From: RPQJ01 sp963712815
Lineage (GTDB): Bacteria; Pseudomonadota; Gammaproteobacteria; Steroidobacterales; Steroidobacteraceae
NCBI GenBank assembly: GCA_963712815.1
Contig: CAVQJL010000012.1
Location: 372,001 to 436,000, forward strand
Length of the DNA stretch: 64,000 nucleotides
Direction: 5' to 3'
Shown here: positions 27,935 to 39,467 of the stretch, piece by piece
How the letters are laid out: every line of letters starts with the position of its first letter
Position numbering within the stretch: the first letter of the stretch is position 1
Translations under genes and position numbers: made by a program
Notes under the pieces: generated by a model
What the model was told of the DNA's origin: nothing
The model's database searches: none
The model's input: only the letters and a program-made list of their open reading frames with translations

Positions 27935-28288
27935 ATGCCGAAACCGACGCTCGTGTTCGCCGCCCTGCTGCTCGCGCTCGGACTGGGAGCGTTTGCACTC
28001 TCCGGCAGCCGGACGGCTCTGCTGCCCGCCTACTTCGGCGCCGTGTTGGCCGTGCTGGCCGGACTCGCGCTCGCCTACGCCGGCGCGCGCCGTCATCTGA
28101 TGCATGCCGCCGCGGTGGTAGCGCTGCTCGGGGCGCTGGCGCCAGCCGCTGCGCTGGCGATTCGTGCCGCGCAGATGAGCCCGCTCGCGCTCGGCGTCAA
28201 CGTCGGCATGCTGGCGCTGAGCGCCGCGCTGCTCGCGATGATGATCCGCTCGTTCGTCGCCGCACGCAGATCCCGCGACGCGGATTGA
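27935..28288 (+). CDS. Small four-helix membrane protein, unknown function
   Basis: The 117-residue, highly hydrophobic protein has four predicted helices: TLVFAALLLALGLGAFAL, LPAYFGAVLAVLAGLALAY, HAAAVVALLGALAPAAALAI and LGVNVGMLALSAALLAMMI. It ends in a basic cytoplasmic tail (RSFVAARRSRD). I do not recognise a named family. Sixty nt separate it from the hibernation-type gene, so both may share a transcript. Confidence 0.7.
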   Translation: MPKPTLVFAALLLALGLGAFALSGSRTALLPAYFGAVLAVLAGLALAYAGARRHLMHAAAVVALLGALAPAAALAIRAAQMSPLALGVNVGMLALSAALLAMMIRSFVAARRSRDAD

Positions 28289-28371
28289 ATTCCGTCCCGT
28301 TCGCGCAGTGACACTCGCAGCACGCTGCGGTGACGAGGTGCTTCAGCAATCGTCCGGCGTTTCCTGCTGGC

Positions 28372-28408
28372 AGGGCGTCGCCTTCCGTCCGGAAGCCAGG
28401 GACGCCCT
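28372..28408. terminator. Hairpin downstream of tRNA-Arg
   Basis: An 8-bp inverted repeat, AGGGCGTC (28372-28379) with GACGCCCT (28401-28408), has a nested CTTCC/GGAAG stem. It lies about 80 nt beyond the tRNA 3' end and between convergent transcripts. There is no T-tract on either side. Confidence 0.3.
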
Positions 28409-28488
28409 CAGTGGGCGTGAACGATGAGCATCTCGTACAGGAAACGTCGGCGGGAGTTGGCTGGCGCCCTCTCCGCCCCCGATTTCAG

Positions 28489-28565
28489 TGGCGCGGCCGG
28501 AGGGATTCGAACCCCCGACCCTCAGGTTCGAAGCCTGATGCTCTATCCAACTGAGCTACGGCCGC
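28489..28565 (-). tRNA. tRNA-Arg (anticodon UCG)
   Basis: A 77-nt cloverleaf on the minus strand. The acceptor stem GCGGCCG pairs with CGGCCGC, followed by discriminator G and an encoded CCA (28489-28491). D-arm: GCTC AGTTGGATA GAGC. Anticodon stem TCAGG/CCTGA encloses loop CTTCGAA, anticodon TCG. T-arm: GGGGG TTCGAAT CCCTC with one G-T pair. It reads CGA and by wobble other CGN codons. Confidence 0.96.
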
Positions 28566-28622
28566 GCGCGGGAGGCGCATGTTACCGCAGCGGGGATGGC
28601 CCGCAACGAAAAACACGCATTC

Positions 28623-30157
28623 CTATTTCATGGTCGGCATCACGAACTGCGCGCCCTCCCGCGCCGACGTGGGCCAGCGCGACGTCACGGTCTTCAGGCG
28701 CGTGTAGAAGCGCACGCCGTCCGGCCCGTGCACGTGCAGCGGCCCGAACAACGAGCGCTTCCAGCCGCCGAACGAGTGGAACGCCATCGGCACCGGGATC
28801 GGCACGTTGACGCCGACCATGCCGCACTGCACGCGCTGGGCGAAGCTGCGGGCGACCTCGCCGCTCGCGGTGAAGATCGCCGTGCCGTTGCCGAACTCGT
28901 GAGCATTGACGAGCGCGAGCGCGCTGTCGAGGTCGGGCACCCGCACGACGCACAGCACGGGACCGAAGATCTCCTCGCGGTAGATGCGCATCCCCGGCTG
29001 CACCGCGTCGAACAGGCAGGGGCCGAGGTAGTAACCCTGCGGGTGGCCCTTCACCACCAGGCCGCGGCCGTCCACGACGAGCTTCGCGCCCTCCGCCACG
29101 CCGAGGTCCACGTAGCCGCGCACGCGCTCGAGGTGCTCGCGGGTGACCAGCGGCCCCATGTCCGCGCCTTCCGCGGTGCCGGGCGCGACCTTGAGCTCGG
29201 TGAGCTGCTGCGCGAACCGCCTCGACCAGCCGGTCGCCGGCCTCGCCCACGGCGACCGCCACCGAGATCGCCATGCAGCGCTCGCCCGCGGAGCCGTACG
29301 CGGCACCGACCAGCGCGCTCGCCGCATTGCGCGTGTCGGCGTCCGGCATCACCACCATGTGGTTCTTGGCGCCGCCGAGCGCCTGCACGCGCTTGCCGTG
29401 CGCGGAGGCCGTCCGGTAGATGTACTCCGCCACAGGCGTCGAACCCACGAAACTCACGGCCGCGACGCGCGGATCGGTGAGCAGCGTGTCCACGGCCTCG
29501 CGGTCGCCGTTCACCACGTTGAACACGCCGTCGGGCAGGCCGGCCTCCTGAGCAGCTCAGCCAGTCGCAGCGGTACGCTCGGATCCTTCTCCGAGGGCTT
29601 GAGCACGAAGCGTGTTGCCGCAGGCGATCGCCACCGGGAACATCCACATCGGCACCATGGCCGGGAAATTGAACGGCGTGATGCCGGCGCACACGCCGAC
29701 CGGCTGGCGCACCGACCAGCTGTCCACGCCGGTGCCGACGTTCTCGGTGAACTCGCTCTTGAGCAGCTGCGGAATCCCGCAGGCGAACTCCACCACCTCG
29801 AGGCCGCGCACGACCTCCCCGCGCGCATCCGACAGCACCTTGCCGTGCTCCGAACGTGAGCGTGAGCGCAAGCTCTTCCATGTGGCTCTCGAGCAGCGCC
29901 TTGAAGCGGAACATCACCCGGGCACGCTGCAGCGGCGTGGTGGCGGCCCAGCTGGACAGGGCCGTCTCGGCGGCAGCGATGGCACCGCGGGTCTCCTCAG
30001 CCGAGGCAAAGGCCACTCGGCCGCGCAGCGCGCCGGTAGCGGGGTTGTAAACCGGGCCGTCTCGACCCGAGCCGCCGGCCAGCGGCCGGCCCGCCACGAA
30101 GTGGCCGAGGGTGAACGGTGCAGGCACGTGGCTGGCGCTGGGTGCGGGCGTACTCAT
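28623..30157 (-). pseudogene. mmsA: Methylmalonate-semialdehyde dehydrogenase (CoA-acylating), four frame switches
   Basis: About 511 codons read in five pieces. These are the N-terminus (30157 to about 29860, HFVAGRPLAGGSGRDGPVYN), a piece with VGVCAGITPFNFPAMVPMWM and FPVAIACGN (29871-29630), a short piece with FVLKPSEKDPSVPLRLAELL (about 29625-29550), then GLPDGVFNVVNGD to the catalytic-cysteine motif GSAGERCMAISVA (29540-29230), and the C-terminus (29225-28623) with EIFGPVLCVVRV and FHSFGGWKRSLFG. The wording matches the MmsA/IolA group, which converts methylmalonate or malonate semialdehyde to propionyl- or acetyl-CoA in valine, thymine or inositol breakdown. Each break is a single-base indel and all motifs survive, so consensus errors are likely. 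Confidence 0.85.
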
Positions 30158-30296
30158 CGTCGGTCCTCGGAGGGGCGGAAGTCGGGGTCCCCGGGGGGGC
30201 GCCCAGCATAGCGGCTCCCCGGGGGGTCTCTGCTATATTCCAGCCCTTTGAATGCCGGCCGGCGGCCGGTCCCCGAAGGATTCAGAGGAACCCGAC

Positions 30297-30674
30297 ATGA
30301 AGCGCTCGTCCGCCCTGCTGCTCCCGTTGCTGCTCCTGACCGCTGCCGTCGCGAACGCCGACTGCGTCTACCCGCAGGCGCCCCAGTCGCTGCCGAACGG
30401 CGGCAAGGCCACCAAGGAAGAGATGCTCGCTGCCCAGGCGCAGGTAAAGGAGTACTCGACCTCCGTGCAGGAGACGTACCTGCCGTGCCTCGAGAAGGAG
30501 AAGACCGACTATCTCGGCGCGCTCGACAACATGGACCCCGAGTACACGGCCAAGAAGAACGCGATCGAGGATGTGCACGCCAAGAAGCACAACGCCGCGC
30601 TCGATGAGCTGCAGGCCGTGGCCGGGCGCTGGAGCGACGAGCTCAAGGCCTACAGCGCGGCGAGCAAGAAGTAA
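30297..30674 (+). CDS. Small exported protein, unknown function
   Basis: ATG 30297, with AGAGGA about 9 nt upstream, gives 125 residues: signal peptide MKRSSALLLPLLLLTAAVAN then ADCVYPQ, and a charged helical mature part with two cysteines (near 23 and 64). The mature part is rich in Lys/Glu and contains KEYSTSVQETYLPCLEKEK, suggesting a helical-bundle periplasmic protein. I do not recognise a characterised family. The 245-bp gap to moaA shows no clear riboswitch or terminator. Confidence 0.7.
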   Translation: MKRSSALLLPLLLLTAAVANADCVYPQAPQSLPNGGKATKEEMLAAQAQVKEYSTSVQETYLPCLEKEKTDYLGALDNMDPEYTAKKNAIEDVHAKKHNAALDELQAVAGRWSDELKAYSAASKK

Positions 30675-30919
30675 GCTCGCGGCGCTCGCCGGCGCGGTGC
30701 TGCCGCCGGGCAGCGACTGCGCCGTCCCGGTCGAGCCACTGACCGTGGCCGACGGCCGGGCCGAGGCCGACCCGGCTGCTACCGGCCTGGCCCGCGGAGG
30801 TGCGCGTCGAGCCCGCACTGTGGTATTTCGTACCCGTGCAGCTCGATTCGAGCCCGTCTCCCGGCCGGCCCGGTACCCGGCGGGCGACGTGGCCCCGTTT
30901 CATCGCTGGTGACGTCCAC

Positions 30920-31987
30920 ATGGCCGAAGAACAAACCGACGCAGGCAACGTGATCGCGCACCCCGCCGCGGGTCGTTCGCGCGACCGCCTCGGCCGCGCC
31001 ATGCACGACCTGCGCATCTCGGTCATGGACCGCTGCAACTTCCGCTGCCCGTACTGCATGCCGAAGGAGACGTTCCACGACCGCTACCGCTTCCTGCGCG
31101 CCAGCGAGCGGCTCGATTTCGACGAGATCGTCCGCGTGGCCCGCTCCGCGGTGACGCTCGGCGTGCGCAAGATACGGCTGACCGGCGGCGAGCCGCTGCT
31201 GCGCGCGGGAATCGCTGATCTCGTGGGCGAACTGTCGATGATCGAGGGCGTGCAGGACCTCGCCCTGACGACCAATGGCATGCTGCTCGCCCAGCACGCG
31301 GCCGAACTCAAGGGCAACGGGCTCGGCCGGGTCACGGTCAGCCTCGACTCGCTCGACCCGGAGGTGTTCTCGCGCATGAGCGGCGGCTTCGGCGGCCTCG
31401 AGCAGGTCCTCGAGGGCATCGCCGCCGCGCTCGAGGCCGGCCTGCGGCCGGTGAAGGTCAATGCCGTGGTGCGCCGCGGAATCAACGACCACACCGTGCC
31501 CGCGCTCCTCGAGCACTTCCGCGGCACGCCGGTGATCGTGCGCCTGATCGAGTACATGGATGTCGGCAACCGCAACGCCTGGAACGCCCGCGAGGTCGTG
31601 CCCTCGGCCGAGCTGCTGGCCACGATCCGCGCCCACTGGCCCGTCACGGCGCTGCCCGGCAGCTATCGCGGCGAGGTGGCCGAGCGTTATCGCTACGACG
31701 ACGGCGCGGGCGAGCTCGGCTTCATCTCCTCGGTGAGCGCGCCGTTCTGCGGTGACTGCACGCGCGCGAGGCTGTCCTCCGAGGGCGTCTTCTACACCTG
31801 CCTGTTTGCCACCTCGGGCACGGATCTGCGCGGCGCGCTCCGCGCGGGAGCCACGGACGACGAACTCGCCGAGCAGCTGCGCGCCGCCTGGACCGGCCGC
31901 GAGGATCGCTACAGCGAACAGCGCGACGCGCTGCGCCGCCGCGAACAGCCGATCCACAAGATCGAAATGCACTACATCGGCGGATGA
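30920..31987 (+). CDS. moaA: GTP 3',8-cyclase MoaA
   Basis: ATG 30920 (MAEEQTD) gives 355 residues; the frame is open further upstream without conservation. The radical-SAM cluster motif CNFRCPYC lies in DLRISVMDRCNFRCPYCMPK. The second C-terminal [4Fe-4S] site has the cysteines CGDCTRARLSSEG and YTC, and the C-terminal GG tail (YIGG) required for activity is present. It converts GTP to 3',8-cyclo-H2GTP, the first step of molybdopterin synthesis. It overlaps moaC by 4 nt (ATGA) in a compact operon. Confidence 0.95.
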   Translation: MAEEQTDAGNVIAHPAAGRSRDRLGRAMHDLRISVMDRCNFRCPYCMPKETFHDRYRFLRASERLDFDEIVRVARSAVTLGVRKIRLTGGEPLLRAGIADLVGELSMIEGVQDLALTTNGMLLAQHAAELKGNGLGRVTVSLDSLDPEVFSRMSGGFGGLEQVLEGIAAALEAGLRPVKVNAVVRRGINDHTVPALLEHFRGTPVIVRLIEYMDVGNRNAWNAREVVPSAELLATIRAHWPVTALPGSYRGEVAERYRYDDGAGELGFISSVSAPFCGDCTRARLSSEGVFYTCLFATSGTDLRGALRAGATDDELAEQLRAAWTGREDRYSEQRDALRRREQPIHKIEMHYIGG

Positions 31988-32463
31988 GCAGCGATTTCAC
32001 CCACGTCGACGAACGCCGGCAGCCCGCGATGGTGGACGTGGGGGCCAAGGCCGTCACGCAGCGCACGGCCGTGGCCGAGGCCCGGGTACGCTTTCCAGCG
32101 GCCGTCGCCGAGGCCCTGCGCGAGGCCGGCTTCGAGACCAGCAAGGGGCCCGTGTTCCACACCGCGATCGTGGCCGGCGTCATGGCCGCCAAGCGCACGC
32201 ACGAGCTCATCCCGTTCTGTCACCCGCTCGGGATCGAGAACTGCCGCGTCGAGATCGAGATGAACGAAAGGCACGAGGCCGTGGTGCGCTGCGCCGTGAG
32301 CGTGCACCACAAGACGGGCGTCGAGATGGAAGCGCTCACCGGCGCGTCGATCGCGGCCCTCACCGTGTACGACATGTGCAAGGCGCTGTCGCACGAGATC
32401 GTGGTGGCCGAGCTGCGCCTGGTCGCGAAGCACGGCGGCAAGCGCGAGGTCTCACTGTCATGA
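31984..32463 (+). CDS. moaC: Cyclic pyranopterin monophosphate synthase MoaC
   Basis: The 159-residue enzyme has the conserved FTHVDERRQPAMVDVGAKAV N-terminus, AGVMAAKRTHELIPFCHPLG (active-site histidines) and VEMEALTGASIAALTVYDMC. It turns the MoaA product into cyclic pyranopterin monophosphate. Both ends overlap neighbours by 4 nt (ATGA), so translation is coupled from moaA through moaD. Confidence 0.96.
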   Translation: MSSDFTHVDERRQPAMVDVGAKAVTQRTAVAEARVRFPAAVAEALREAGFETSKGPVFHTAIVAGVMAAKRTHELIPFCHPLGIENCRVEIEMNERHEAVVRCAVSVHHKTGVEMEALTGASIAALTVYDMCKALSHEIVVAELRLVAKHGGKREVSLS

Positions 32464-32702
32464 ACGAGATAGACGTCCAGTACTTTGCCGTGTTGCGCGA
32501 GCGCGCCGGCACGAGCCGCGAGACGGTGCAGACCGCCTCTGCGACCGCTGCCGATCTCTACGACGAGCTCGCCGCCCGCCACGACTTCGGCCTGCCGCGG
32601 GCGATGCTGCGCGTCGCGGTGAACGACGAGTTCGCCGACTGGTCGCGGCCGCTCATTGCGGGCGACCGCGTGGTCTTCATACCTCCCGTCGCCGGCGGCT
32701 GA
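32460..32702 (+). CDS. moaD: Molybdopterin synthase sulfur-carrier subunit MoaD
   Basis: The 80-residue ubiquitin-like protein ends in VAGG, the double-glycine tail that MoeB adenylates and that is then thiocarboxylated. The N-terminal strand IDVQYFAVLRERAG and the late VFIPPVAGG are typical. It starts within the moaC stop (ATGA), and its stop TGA overlaps the moaE start by one base (TGATG). Confidence 0.95.
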   Translation: MNEIDVQYFAVLRERAGTSRETVQTASATAADLYDELAARHDFGLPRAMLRVAVNDEFADWSRPLIAGDRVVFIPPVAGG

Positions 32703-34274
32703 TGGGCACGTTCGCCTTCGCCAGCGGGCCGCTCGAGCCCGAGCGCTACCGCGAGTCCCTCGCCGATCCCTCCGCCGGCGGCTACGCGAGCTTCGAGGGC
32801 TGGGTGCGCGACCACAACGAGGGCCGGACGGTGCAGCGCCTCGAGTACGAGGCGTTCGAGCCGCTCGGCATCGCGGAAGGCGAACGCATCGTCGCGGAGG
32901 CCGTGGCGCGCTTCGGGGTGACCCGCGCCGCCTGCGTGCATCGCGTCGGCTCGCTGGGCATCGGTGAGCTTGCGGTGTGGGTGGGCGCGAGCTCGGCGCA
33001 CCGCGGCGAGGCCTTCGCAGCCTGCCGTTACATCATCGACGAAGTGAAGCACCGCGTGCCCATCTGGAAGAAGGAGCACTACGCCGACGGCGACTCGGGC
33101 TGGGTGAACTGCGAGCGCTGTGCGGCAGCGCCGCGAGCCGGCGGACCGGACGACGCGCACGGGCACTCGCACGCGATGGAGCACGGGCGTGCCCACGCGG
33201 ATGAATCCGCGCGCGGCATGGCGCCCGCGCCCGATTACTCGCGGCAGATCGCGCTGCCCGAGGTGCGGTGCGGCGGGCCAGGCCCGGCTCGCGGCTGCCT
33301 CGGTGCTGGTCGTCGGCGCGGGCGGACTCGGCGTGCCGGTCCTGCAGTACCTCGCCGCTGCCGGCATCGGCCGGATCGGCATCGTGGACGGGGACGTGGT
33401 CGAGGCGAGCAACCTTCATCGCCAGCCGCTGTACGGCACGGCCGACATCGGCCGCCCGAAGGCCATCGTGGCCGCCGAGCGCCTGCGGGCCCTGAATCGC
33501 GACGTGCGCATCGAGGCGCATGAGATCCGCGCTACGCCCGAGAACATCGACGCACTGGTCGCCGGACACGATCTCGTCGTCGAGTGCACCGACAACTTCC
33601 GCGCCAAGTTCCTGGTGAACGACGCCGCGCTGCGGGCGCAGAAGCCGGCGGTGTTCGCGAGTGTGCACCAGTACGAAGGCCAGCTGCAGGTGTACCGCCC
33701 CTTGCCGCACTGGCCCTGCCTGCGCTGCCTGTGGCCCGAGGCGCCTCGCGACGGGCTGGTCGGCAACTGTGCCGAGGCCGGCGTGCTCGGACCCGTCCCC
33801 GCCACGCTCGGCGCACTGCAGGCGATGCAGGTGCTCAAGCGGCTGCTCGGCCTCGATGCCGGCGAGTCGCCGTCGCTGGTGATGGTGGATCTGCTGAGCC
33901 TCGGGACCCGGCGCCTCGCGGCGCGTCGTGATCCGGCCTGCAACCACGAAAACCCGGGGCGCGACAGCCAGCCCGACGAGCAGCCGCTCGAGGTCGGGTT
34001 CGAGACGCTGGCGGAGGCCTTCGAGTCCGGCCTCGAGCTCGTGGACATCAGGGAGTCGTGGGAGCGCGCCCACGATCCGCCCGGACTGCAGATCCCGACA
34101 CACCTGCCGTTGAGCGAGCTGCTGCACGGGCACGGCGAGTTTCCTGTCGACGGACGCTACCTGATCATCTGCGCCCACGGCGTACGCAGCCTTTCGCTCA
34201 CGGAGCACCTGCGCTCGCAGGGTCAGCAGGACGTGTATTCGCTGCGCGGCGGGCTCGCCGCGCTCAGGTCCTGA
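32702..34274 (+). CDS. moaE: MoaE-MoeB-rhodanese fusion (one frameshift)
   Basis: The MoaE part (residues 1 to about 140) has FASGPLEPERYRES, ASFEGWVRDHNEGRTV, HRVGSLGIGELAV and VPIWKKEHYADGDSGWVNCE, the catalytic-subunit signatures. There is no stop codon after MoaE. The same frame runs through a His-rich linker (DDAHGHSHAMEHGRAHADES) into YSRQIALPEV, the start of MoeB. One inserted base near 33267 then shifts the frame, after which SVLVVGAGGLGVPVLQYLAA, DGDVVEASNLHRQPL and a C-terminal rhodanese domain (VDIRESWE, active loop CAHGVRS) follow. Restoring that base gives a protein of about 523 residues combining the catalytic subunit with its activating and sulfur-transfer modules. Confidence 0.85.
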
Positions 34275-34293
34275 GCCGGCGCGTCTCTCGACA

Positions 34294-35049
34294 TTGATCA
34301 TGGGCGAAGCGATCGAGGTTTTCGCAGGAAGAAAGATCGCGTTGGTGGTCGGCGCAGGCGACGCCACGGGCTCGGCGATCGCGCGGCGCTTCGCCCGCGA
34401 GGGCTACGTCGCCTGCCTCGCGCGGCGTAATGCCGACAAGCTGCAGCCGCTGGTCGAGGACATTCGCGCAGCCGGCGGCGAAGCGCACGGTTTCGCCACG
34501 GACGCACGCAGGGAGGAACAGGTCGCAGCACTCGTCGAGCGCATCGAGACCGGCATCGGGCCGATCGAGGCCTTCGTATTCAACATCGGCGCGAACGTTC
34601 CCTGCGGCATCCTGGACGAATCGTCACGCAAGTTCTTCAAGGTGTGGGAGATGGCCTGCTTCGCAGGCTTTCTCACCGGCCAGGCCGTGGCCCGGCGCAT
34701 GGCGGGCCGCAGGCGCGGCACCATCCTGTTCACCGGCGCAACGGCGGCCCTGCGCGGATCGGCTGGATTCGCGGCGTTTGCGACCGCCAAGCATGGCCTT
34801 CGCGCCCTGGCGCAGAGCATGGCGCGGGAACTGGGCCCGATGAACGTCCACGTGGCCCACATCCTGATCGACGGCGCCATCGACACCGCCTTCATCCGCG
34901 ACAATTTCCCCGGACGCTATGCCGAGAAGGCCACGGACGGCATCCTGTCGCCGGACCACATTGCCGATGCCTACTGGTACCTGCACACCCAGCCGCGCGA
35001 TGCGTGGACGTTCGAACTCGACCTGCGGCCCTGGACGGAACGCTGGTAA
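34294..35049 (+). CDS. Divergent SDR lacking the catalytic tyrosine
   Basis: The 251-residue SDR fold starts at ATG 34294 or 34300. The cofactor loop is altered to VVGAGDATGSAIARRFAREG (TGxxxGIG replaced by GAGDATGSAI), the NNAG motif is FNIGANVP, the serine position reads FTGATAALRG (threonine) and the YxxxK motif reads FATAK (phenylalanine in place of tyrosine). This pattern matches a known subgroup of atypical SDRs, some of which are non-enzymatic or have other chemistry. It follows the moaE/moeB fusion by 19 nt on the same strand but has no obvious link to molybdopterin. Confidence 0.82.
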   Translation: MIMGEAIEVFAGRKIALVVGAGDATGSAIARRFAREGYVACLARRNADKLQPLVEDIRAAGGEAHGFATDARREEQVAALVERIETGIGPIEAFVFNIGANVPCGILDESSRKFFKVWEMACFAGFLTGQAVARRMAGRRRGTILFTGATAALRGSAGFAAFATAKHGLRALAQSMARELGPMNVHVAHILIDGAIDTAFIRDNFPGRYAEKATDGILSPDHIADAYWYLHTQPRDAWTFELDLRPWTERW

Positions 35050-35109
35050 CCGCCCGCAGGCTTGCGCCCACGACCGACGATTGGCCACGGTCGGTCCGCG
35101 GCGGGTGGG

Positions 35110-36378
35110 TCAGGAACGCACCTGCCCCGCGCCCCGCACCACGTACTTGTAGCTCGTCAGCTGCTCGACGCCCACCGGGCCGCGGGCGTGGAAGCGGTCG
35201 GTGGAGATGCCGATCTCGGCGCCCATGCCGAACTCGCCGCCGTCGGCGAACTGCGTCGAGGCGTTGTGCAGCACGATCGCGCTGTCCACGCGCGAGAGGA
35301 ACTTCTCAGCGGCCACCGGATCCTCGGTGACGACCGACTCGGTGTGCGCCGAGCCGTAGCGGGCGATGTGGTCGATCGCCTCGTCCACGCCGTTCACGAC
35401 CTTCGCGGCGATGACGGCGTCGAGGTACTCGGTATACCAGTCGTCCTCGGTCGCCGGGCGCACCCGCGGATCGGCGGCTTGCACGGCGGCATCGCCCCGA
35501 ACCTCACAACCGGCGTCGAGCAGGTCGCGCACGATCGGCGCGAGGTGCGTCCCCATGCATGCCTCGTCCACCAACAAGGTCTCCGCCGCGCCGCAGATGC
35601 CGGTACGGCGCAGCTTGGCATTCTTGACGATGGCGCGCGCCATGCCGAGGTCTGCGGCTCGATCCACGTAGACGTGGCAGTTGCCCTCGAGGTGGCCGAT
35701 CACGGGCACCCGCGCCTCCTGCTGCACGCGGGCCACGAGGCTCTTGCCGCCGCGCGGGACGATCACGTCGATGGCATCCGTCATGGCCGAGAGCATGTAG
35801 CCCACGGCAGCGCGGTCGGTCGTCGGAACGAGCTGGATGCAGGCCGCGGGCAGGCCGGCCGCACGCAACCCGTCCACGAGGCAGGCGTGGATCGCGGTGC
35901 TCGAGTGGTGGCTCTCGCTGCCGCCGCGCAGGATCGCGGCGTTGCCCGACTTGAGGCACAGCGCCCCTGCGTCGCAGGTCACGTTGGGACGACTCTCGTA
36001 GATGATGCCGATCACGCCGAGCGGCACCCGCACGCGCTGGATCCTGAGGCCGTTCGGCCGCACCCACTCGGCCATCACCGTGCCGACAGGGTCCGGCAGC
36101 GCTGCGATCTGCTCGGTGCCCGTGGCCATCGCCTCGATGCGCGCAGGGTCGAGCCTGAGCCGGTCGAGCATCGCGTGGGAAAGGCCCGCCGCCTCGGCCG
36201 CCGTCAGGTCGCGTGCGTTGGCCGCGAGGATCTCATCGCCGCGCGTGCGCAGCGCTGCGGCGGCGGCCGCAAGCGCCGCATTCTTCTGCGCTGCATCCGC
36301 AAGGGCCAGCGACTCGGCGGCCGCGACGGCAGCCCTGCCGATCGGCGCCATCAATGCGGCGATGTCCTCGATCGTCAC
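35110..36378 (-). CDS. proA: Glutamate-5-semialdehyde dehydrogenase ProA
   Basis: GTG 36378 (overlapping the proB stop as GTGA) gives 422 residues, the family length. Signatures include PLGVIGIIYESRPNVTCDAG, LKSGNAAILRGGSESHHSS, and the catalytic cysteine in RRTGICGAAETLLVD. It reduces gamma-glutamyl phosphate to glutamate-5-semialdehyde with NADPH in proline synthesis. Last gene of the operon acyl-CoA dehydrogenase-proB-proA. Confidence 0.95.
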   Translation of the reverse strand: MTIEDIAALMAPIGRAAVAAAESLALADAAQKNAALAAAAAALRTRGDEILAANARDLTAAEAAGLSHAMLDRLRLDPARIEAMATGTEQIAALPDPVGTVMAEWVRPNGLRIQRVRVPLGVIGIIYESRPNVTCDAGALCLKSGNAAILRGGSESHHSSTAIHACLVDGLRAAGLPAACIQLVPTTDRAAVGYMLSAMTDAIDVIVPRGGKSLVARVQQEARVPVIGHLEGNCHVYVDRAADLGMARAIVKNAKLRRTGICGAAETLLVDEACMGTHLAPIVRDLLDAGCEVRGDAAVQAADPRVRPATEDDWYTEYLDAVIAAKVVNGVDEAIDHIARYGSAHTESVVTEDPVAAEKFLSRVDSAIVLHNASTQFADGGEFGMGAEIGISTDRFHARGPVGVEQLTSYKYVVRGAGQVRS

Positions 36379-37507
36379 GCCAGCACCAGGTCGTCGCGGT
36401 GGATCATCTCGTCGCGACCGCGGTAGCCGAGCAGCGCTTCGAGCTCGGCACTGCGCCGTCCACGGATTCGCTCGGCATCGGCGCTCGAGTATGCGGCGAG
36501 TCCACGTGCGATCTCGACGCCGTCGGGGTCCCGCACGACCACCGCGTCGCCGCGGTCGAAGCGTCCCTTCACCTGGACCACCCCCGCCGGCAGCAGGCTC
36601 TTGCCCGCGCGAAGTGCGCGGGCTGCGCCGTCGTCCACCGCGAGCTCGCCGGCCGGCCGGAGCAATCCCGCGATCCACTGCTTGCGGACCGTGACCGGGG
36701 AGGCCTCGGCGAGGAACCAGGTGCAGCGCGCGCCCGACTCGACGCGCCGAAGCGGGTTGGTCTCGCGCCCGGCGGCGATGCACAGGCTGCAGCCGGCCGC
36801 CACCGCGATCTTCGCGGCCATGACCTTGGTGGCCATGCCGCCCGATCCGACCTCCGACGCCGAGCCGCCCGCCATTGCCTCGATCTGCGGCGTGATGCGC
36901 GGCACCTCATCGATGAACCGCGCACCGGAGTCGAGCCTGGGATCGGCGGTGTACAGGCCGTCCACGTCCGACAGCAGCACCAGGCAGTCGGCGCTCACCA
37001 TCTGTGCGACGCGCGCGCCGAGGCGGTCGTTGTCGCCGTAGCGGATTTCGGCCGTCGCGACCGTGTCGTTCTCGTTGATGACCGGGATGGCGCCGAGACG
37101 CAGCAGCGTCGTCAGGGTATTGCGGGCATTGAGGTAGCGGCGCCGCTCTTCGGTGTCGCCGAGCGTGAGCAGCACCTGCGCCACCGTGAAGCCGCGCTGC
37201 TCGAGGACCTCCTTCCAGGCGTGGGCGAGCCGGATCTGGCCCACGGCCGCTGCGGCCTGGCTCTCCTCGAGCTTGAGCCTTCCGGATGCGAGGCCGAGCT
37301 CCCGGCGGCCGAGCGCGATGGCGCCCGAGGAAACCAGCACCACCTCCTGGCCGCGCCCCCGCAGCACGGCGACGTCCTCCGCCAGCGATTCGAGCCAGGC
37401 GCGGTTCACCCGACCGGTCGATCCTTCGACCAGCAGCGCGGAGCCGACCTTGACGACGATCCGCCGGGCCGCGGCCAGGCGCGATTCGCCTGCCGCGACC
37501 GCCGCGG

Positions 37508-37511
<4 letters not shown>
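36375..37511 (-). CDS. proB: Glutamate 5-kinase ProB with PUA domain
   Basis: ATG 37511, which overlaps the acyl-CoA dehydrogenase stop (ATGA), gives 378 residues. The amino-acid kinase domain shows RIVVKVGSALLVE, VVLVSSGAIALGRRELGL, INENDTVATAEIRYGDNDRL and GSGGMATKVMAAKIAVAAG. The C-terminal PUA domain (about 285-365; LLPAGVVQVKGRFDRGDAVV) is the long, bacterial two-domain form. It phosphorylates glutamate, the feedback-regulated first step of proline synthesis. Four-base overlaps at both ends imply coupled translation. Confidence 0.95.
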
Positions 37512-39307
<1,796 letters not shown>

Positions 39308-39467
39308 GGTCTTTCCTTCCTGTTCAGAACTTTGTAACGGATTTTACGCGACGGACGGCCTGGCCACCCTAAGTGAGTTCCGGTTGCCTGCCGTCTTGGG
39401 GCAACCGTATAGTTGTTCGCAGTTCGATTCTGCGAAGTTTCCCGAAAATCCTCCCGAGGACCCGACC

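Noticed and set aside
28372..28430. Third copy of the core-plus-arms repeat near the tRNA
   Set aside because: It shares only short pieces (CCAGGGACG, GGGCGTGAAC) with the core and lacks the conserved order, so it is listed only as a hairpin.
30675..30919. Possible molybdenum-cofactor riboswitch upstream of moaA
   Set aside because: I looked for the conserved moco-RNA motifs and long-range pairings and could not find a convincing match; the gap is just GC-rich with overlapping open frames.
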